Origin: Candidatus Falkowbacteria bacterium RIFOXYC2_FULL_36_12
GTDB lineage: Bacteria > Patescibacteriota > Patescibacteriia > UBA11705
Direction: 5' to 3'
Assembly: GCA_001778235.1 (NCBI GenBank)
Contig: MFGJ01000007.1
Span: 31,116-72,577, forward strand
Length of the DNA: 41,462 nt
The stretch's first letter is position 1, and the number at the start of each line of letters is the position of its first letter. Both the position numbers and the translations under genes were made by a program. Positions 38,530 through 41,462 of this stretch are shown here, piece by piece. Under the pieces are notes generated by a model. The model was not told the origin of the DNA. It ran no database searches and saw only the letters and a list, made by a program, of their open reading frames with translations.

Positions 38530-39060
38530 TTAATTGTTTGTCCGGGTAGAAACCCCTGATTTTGGACTAAACATTTGGGCACCTTGACCAGACAGGACAG
38601 AAACTATTTGATCTGGATTACTAGTTGAAATAAAATATTTTTGCTGGCTATTTTTATCTTTGAATCTTATGCCAGACCCTTGTCTGGCGATAAAACCTTT
38701 GACTCCATTTCGACCATGACGAAAACCAAATCCGCCGAATTCTGAAAATTTATAATCATGTATTTCTAGATCTACAATATTTTTTACATAGACTTCTTGC
38801 TTCATAAAAGCAAAGCGAAACTTAAACAGATCACGACTTATACATAGGTGTAAATGGTTGAAAGAAAAACTGGCTAGAATCAATAACCCTGCCGCGAAAA
38901 TCATAACAATCAGGGCTATTGGTTGATTGAATAATTGGTAATAATAAACTAGATAGCCCAGCACAAATATTGTAGCTAAATTCATGGCTAAAAATATAGG
39001 CTGAAATCTTTGTTTCTCCTCATAAATGATATTTTCCATAAGATCAAGAACTTCACACAA
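38530..39060 (-). CDS. Membrane protein, PH-like C-terminal region
   Basis: Two TM helices then a beta-rich region; likely start MENIIYEEK. Confidence 0.6.
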   Translation of the reverse strand: MCEVLDLMENIIYEEKQRFQPIFLAMNLATIFVLGYLVYYYQLFNQPIALIVMIFAAGLLILASFSFNHLHLCISRDLFKFRFAFMKQEVYVKNIVDLEIHDYKFSEFGGFGFRHGRNGVKGFIARQGSGIRFKDKNSQQKYFISTSNPDQIVSVLSGQGAQMFSPKSGVSTRTNN

Positions 39061-39104
39061 TTTTACCTAATAATTATAACAAATCTTTGCTCGGATGCAA
39101 AATG

Positions 39105-39138
39105 TGGTAAAACAAAAAACAGGCTCAAATGAACCTAT
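39105..39138 (-). terminator. Terminator of the small basic protein gene
   Basis: Minus strand: AGGTTC-ATTT-GAGCCT-GTTTTTTG. Confidence 0.7.
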
Positions 39139-39140
39139 TT

Positions 39141-39260
39141 TTATACCTTACTTTTTTTCTTTATCCGCAAAGCTTGTCTTTTTATGGTTTTTGAACGGCG
39201 GTCTTTCTTTACCGGATTCATATGCTTGTTTGCACGATCATTTGGTCTTATTTTTCTCAT
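39141..39260 (-). CDS. Small highly basic protein (39 aa), below ORF-track cutoff
   Basis: MRKIRPNDRANKHMNPVKKDRRSKTIKRQALRIKKKSKV, uninterrupted from ATG to TAA and immediately followed by a terminator. Confidence 0.65.
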   Translation of the reverse strand: MRKIRPNDRANKHMNPVKKDRRSKTIKRQALRIKKKSKV

Positions 39261-39339
39261 ATTATTTAAGCTTTTTCAACATCCAATTCTTAAATCCTAA
39301 TAAATAAAGACTATCATAGTTAATAATATTAGTCAAGAA

Positions 39340-39372
39340 ATGAAAAAATCCATTGATAATATCAATGAATTT
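39340..39372 (-). terminator. Terminator of the 39371-39691 gene
   Basis: Minus strand: CATTGATA-T-TATCAATG then GATTTTTTC. Confidence 0.7.
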
Positions 39373-39691
39373 AGTGAATAAGATTTCGAGCTTCTTGACC
39401 AAGAAGCCAACCACATTCATCTTGCCAAAATTTCAACCAATTCTTTCTCTCTAGAAATGTCGGAGGATCTCTCATCAAAAAGCCTTGAGTGCTTGCAGAG
39501 GCAAAACTTGATGAAAGATAAATACTGACTCTAGCCAATCTGTGGCCAACTTCTCGAATCAAAATGTCATTGTGTCGAACACTACGCATGAGTCTTGCCA
39601 GTGCATCACTAGCAGTTTGGTAATGAGCATCAGTGACATGTCGAATAATATTTTGGATTAGTTGTTCTTGTTCAGATGTCAAAGGTACCAT
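39371..39691 (-). CDS. Hypothetical helical protein (106 aa)
   Basis: GAGGAGGG SD; upstream TTGACG-17-TAGAAT promoter on the minus strand. Confidence 0.75.
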   Translation of the reverse strand: MVPLTSEQEQLIQNIIRHVTDAHYQTASDALARLMRSVRHNDILIREVGHRLARVSIYLSSSFASASTQGFLMRDPPTFLERKNWLKFWQDECGWLLGQEARNLIH

Positions 39692-39777
39692 GACCCAGCC
39701 CTCCTCGGCGCTGATTGTTTATTCAAGTATAAGTCAACTGTTTATTCTAACATAAAACATAACTTTCGTCAACAAAA

Positions 39778-41001
39778 CTAACTAAAATCATCAGATCCTT
39801 GACGGAATCCTCCTATTTTTTTTCTTAATCTGGATAATTTTAATAGATGAGCTGGCTTAACGGTTAACTCGCCATATCTATCATTTATTTGATCCAAATA
39901 CGGTACCAGTTCAAACCGCTGACGGTCAGCCTGAAACAAGGGAATTTGGCGAGAGTTCGGAGCTAAATTGCTAACTCTGATGCCGATTAAACGAACTGCG
40001 CTAGGTAAACGATAACGACTTAAAATTTCTAATCCCCTTTTGTACAACTCTAAACTATCATTAATATAACTATCAAGAGTTACACGAAAACCAGAATGAG
40101 TGAAATCAGAAAAACGCCAAAAAAATTGCAATGTTCGTCCTGCCAATTTTTTATGCCGTAGCTCCCGTCCACATTTTTCACAAAGATGAAGCAACACCTG
40201 TAAAATTTCCTGTTTATCAAAAGTATCATAAGGCAGAGTATAAGCTCGGCTAATTGATTTTACTTCAGCCTCTTGCTCGGCTGAAATTACAACTGAATCA
40301 TCATGACCATTACTCATATCTTTCAATTTCTGACCGTAAAATGGTCCAAACTCTCGAACAAGTTTTTCAACTGGGTATTGGCGAAGTTTCTTGACTGATT
40401 CAACACCAATATTTTCTAATCGTTGTAAAATGCGTCGACCAATACCACAAAAGTCATCTAATTTTATGCTATCTAATACTTGAATTTTATTTTTTTCATT
40501 AATAACAACCAGACCATTAGGCTTTTGCATATCAGAAGCAAGTTTAGCCAGTAACTTATTGGTTGCAATGCCGATTGAACAGGTAATTCTCTCGCCTATT
40601 TGTTGCTTTATCTCAAATTTAATTTTATTAGCCTTGTCTCTTGCTGACTGCCAATTTTTGCACCAGCCAGTCATATCGAGAAAAGCTTCATCAATACTGA
40701 AAACTTCTACTTTGTCAGAAAACTGATTAAATATTTTGAGAAACATCTTAGTTGTTTGCATGTATTTACTGCCATCTGGCTCAAGGAAGATCAAATTTGG
40801 ACAAAGTTTTTTGGCTTCGAAAGTCGGCATTGCAGTTTTTATCCCAAACTTTTTGGCTTCAATCGAGGCAGCGACAATTACGGACCTAGAACCCTCTTTG
40901 CCACCGACCACAATTGGCTTACCTCGGAGAAAAGGATTAGCTTGTTGCTCAACGGAAGCAAAATAGGAATTCATATCAATGTGGAAAATAATTTTTTTCA
41001 T
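39778..41001 (-). CDS. dinB: DNA polymerase IV (Y-family)
   Basis: IIFHIDMNSYFASVEQQANP; VEVFSIDEAFLDMTG; GIATNKLLAKLASDMQKP. Confidence 0.97.
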   Translation of the reverse strand: MKKIIFHIDMNSYFASVEQQANPFLRGKPIVVGGKEGSRSVIVAASIEAKKFGIKTAMPTFEAKKLCPNLIFLEPDGSKYMQTTKMFLKIFNQFSDKVEVFSIDEAFLDMTGWCKNWQSARDKANKIKFEIKQQIGERITCSIGIATNKLLAKLASDMQKPNGLVVINEKNKIQVLDSIKLDDFCGIGRRILQRLENIGVESVKKLRQYPVEKLVREFGPFYGQKLKDMSNGHDDSVVISAEQEAEVKSISRAYTLPYDTFDKQEILQVLLHLCEKCGRELRHKKLAGRTLQFFWRFSDFTHSGFRVTLDSYINDSLELYKRGLEILSRYRLPSAVRLIGIRVSNLAPNSRQIPLFQADRQRFELVPYLDQINDRYGELTVKPAHLLKLSRLRKKIGGFRQGSDDFS

Positions 41002-41092
41002 ACTTCATATTTTTTCAAACAAAAAACTACTAATCTTGTTTTTGAACTTAAACCGATATTTTAATGGTTAGTAAAATAGATGATTAGTAGTC

Positions 41093-41338
41093 TTACTCTG
41101 AATAACTTTCATTTAATGTCCAGCAATTTTTTTCAGTATCAAAACACAATTTAAAATAATTAGACTTATTACTGACTGAATAAAAATACAATTTATCTCT
41201 GCCTCGTCTGACAGAATGAACTAGATTTACTTTGTCGATTTTGTATCTTCTATTGCCCCAACGGAAGTAAAGAGGCAAAGATTTATTTTTCAAAAATGCA
41301 CAGATCACTTCAATTGGTTCGTCAATTTTATTAAACAT
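41093..41338 (-). CDS. Small protein upstream of dinB, possibly DUF6504-like
   Basis: YFRWGNRRYKIDKVNLVHSV...YFKLCFDTEKNCWTL pattern. Confidence 0.5.
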   Translation of the reverse strand: MFNKIDEPIEVICAFLKNKSLPLYFRWGNRRYKIDKVNLVHSVRRGRDKLYFYSVSNKSNYFKLCFDTEKNCWTLNESYSE

Positions 41339-41462
41339 ACATTGTTAGGTCCTGCCAGAAACCTTTTATAGTACGACGATAAAAAGCTCGGAATCTTCGT
41401 TTTGACATAAATTTTGTTTTTGCTTTCGGGGGAAAGGATCAGACAACCCCATGCTTGAATAA

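Overview
The window looks like a chromosomal segment of an AT-rich, reduced-genome bacterium, most consistent with the Patescibacteria/CPR radiation (inference from gene content and style; no 16S is present). Housekeeping blocks on the minus strand: an F1Fo-ATP synthase operon (atpD partial, atpG, atpA, atpH, atpF, atpE, atpB, AtpZ/I-like), tatD-cvpA-DUF559-metG, rsmI, mltG-manC-type, uppP, mutM, a lower-glycolysis block (pgk, SIMPL, eno and two tandem gpmI paralogs), and dinB. The most unusual features are: (i) a tightly packed seven-gene minus-strand operon (13121-21332) with four radical-SAM proteins, one a B12-binding rSAM with a C-terminal PqqD/SCIFF-maturase-like RRE domain, plus a TrpB2-like PLP enzyme, a GT-B-like protein and a histidine phosphatase, beside an AlaRS lacking C-Ala and an HD protein; (ii) a promoter-to-terminator, ~480-nt, apparently non-coding structured RNA (22290-22775) with a long-range closing helix; (iii) a self-contained Cys-rich gene cassette inserted antisense between atpA and atpG; (iv) a dispersed family of hairpin elements built from nonamer AGCGAGTAC units, placed just downstream of stop codons and flanking atpE and gpmI; (v) a perfect 30-bp palindrome inside a DUF559 coding sequence; (vi) an isolated GC-rich gene with its own promoter and a tandem-hairpin leader. 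No CRISPR array, tRNA or rRNA was found.
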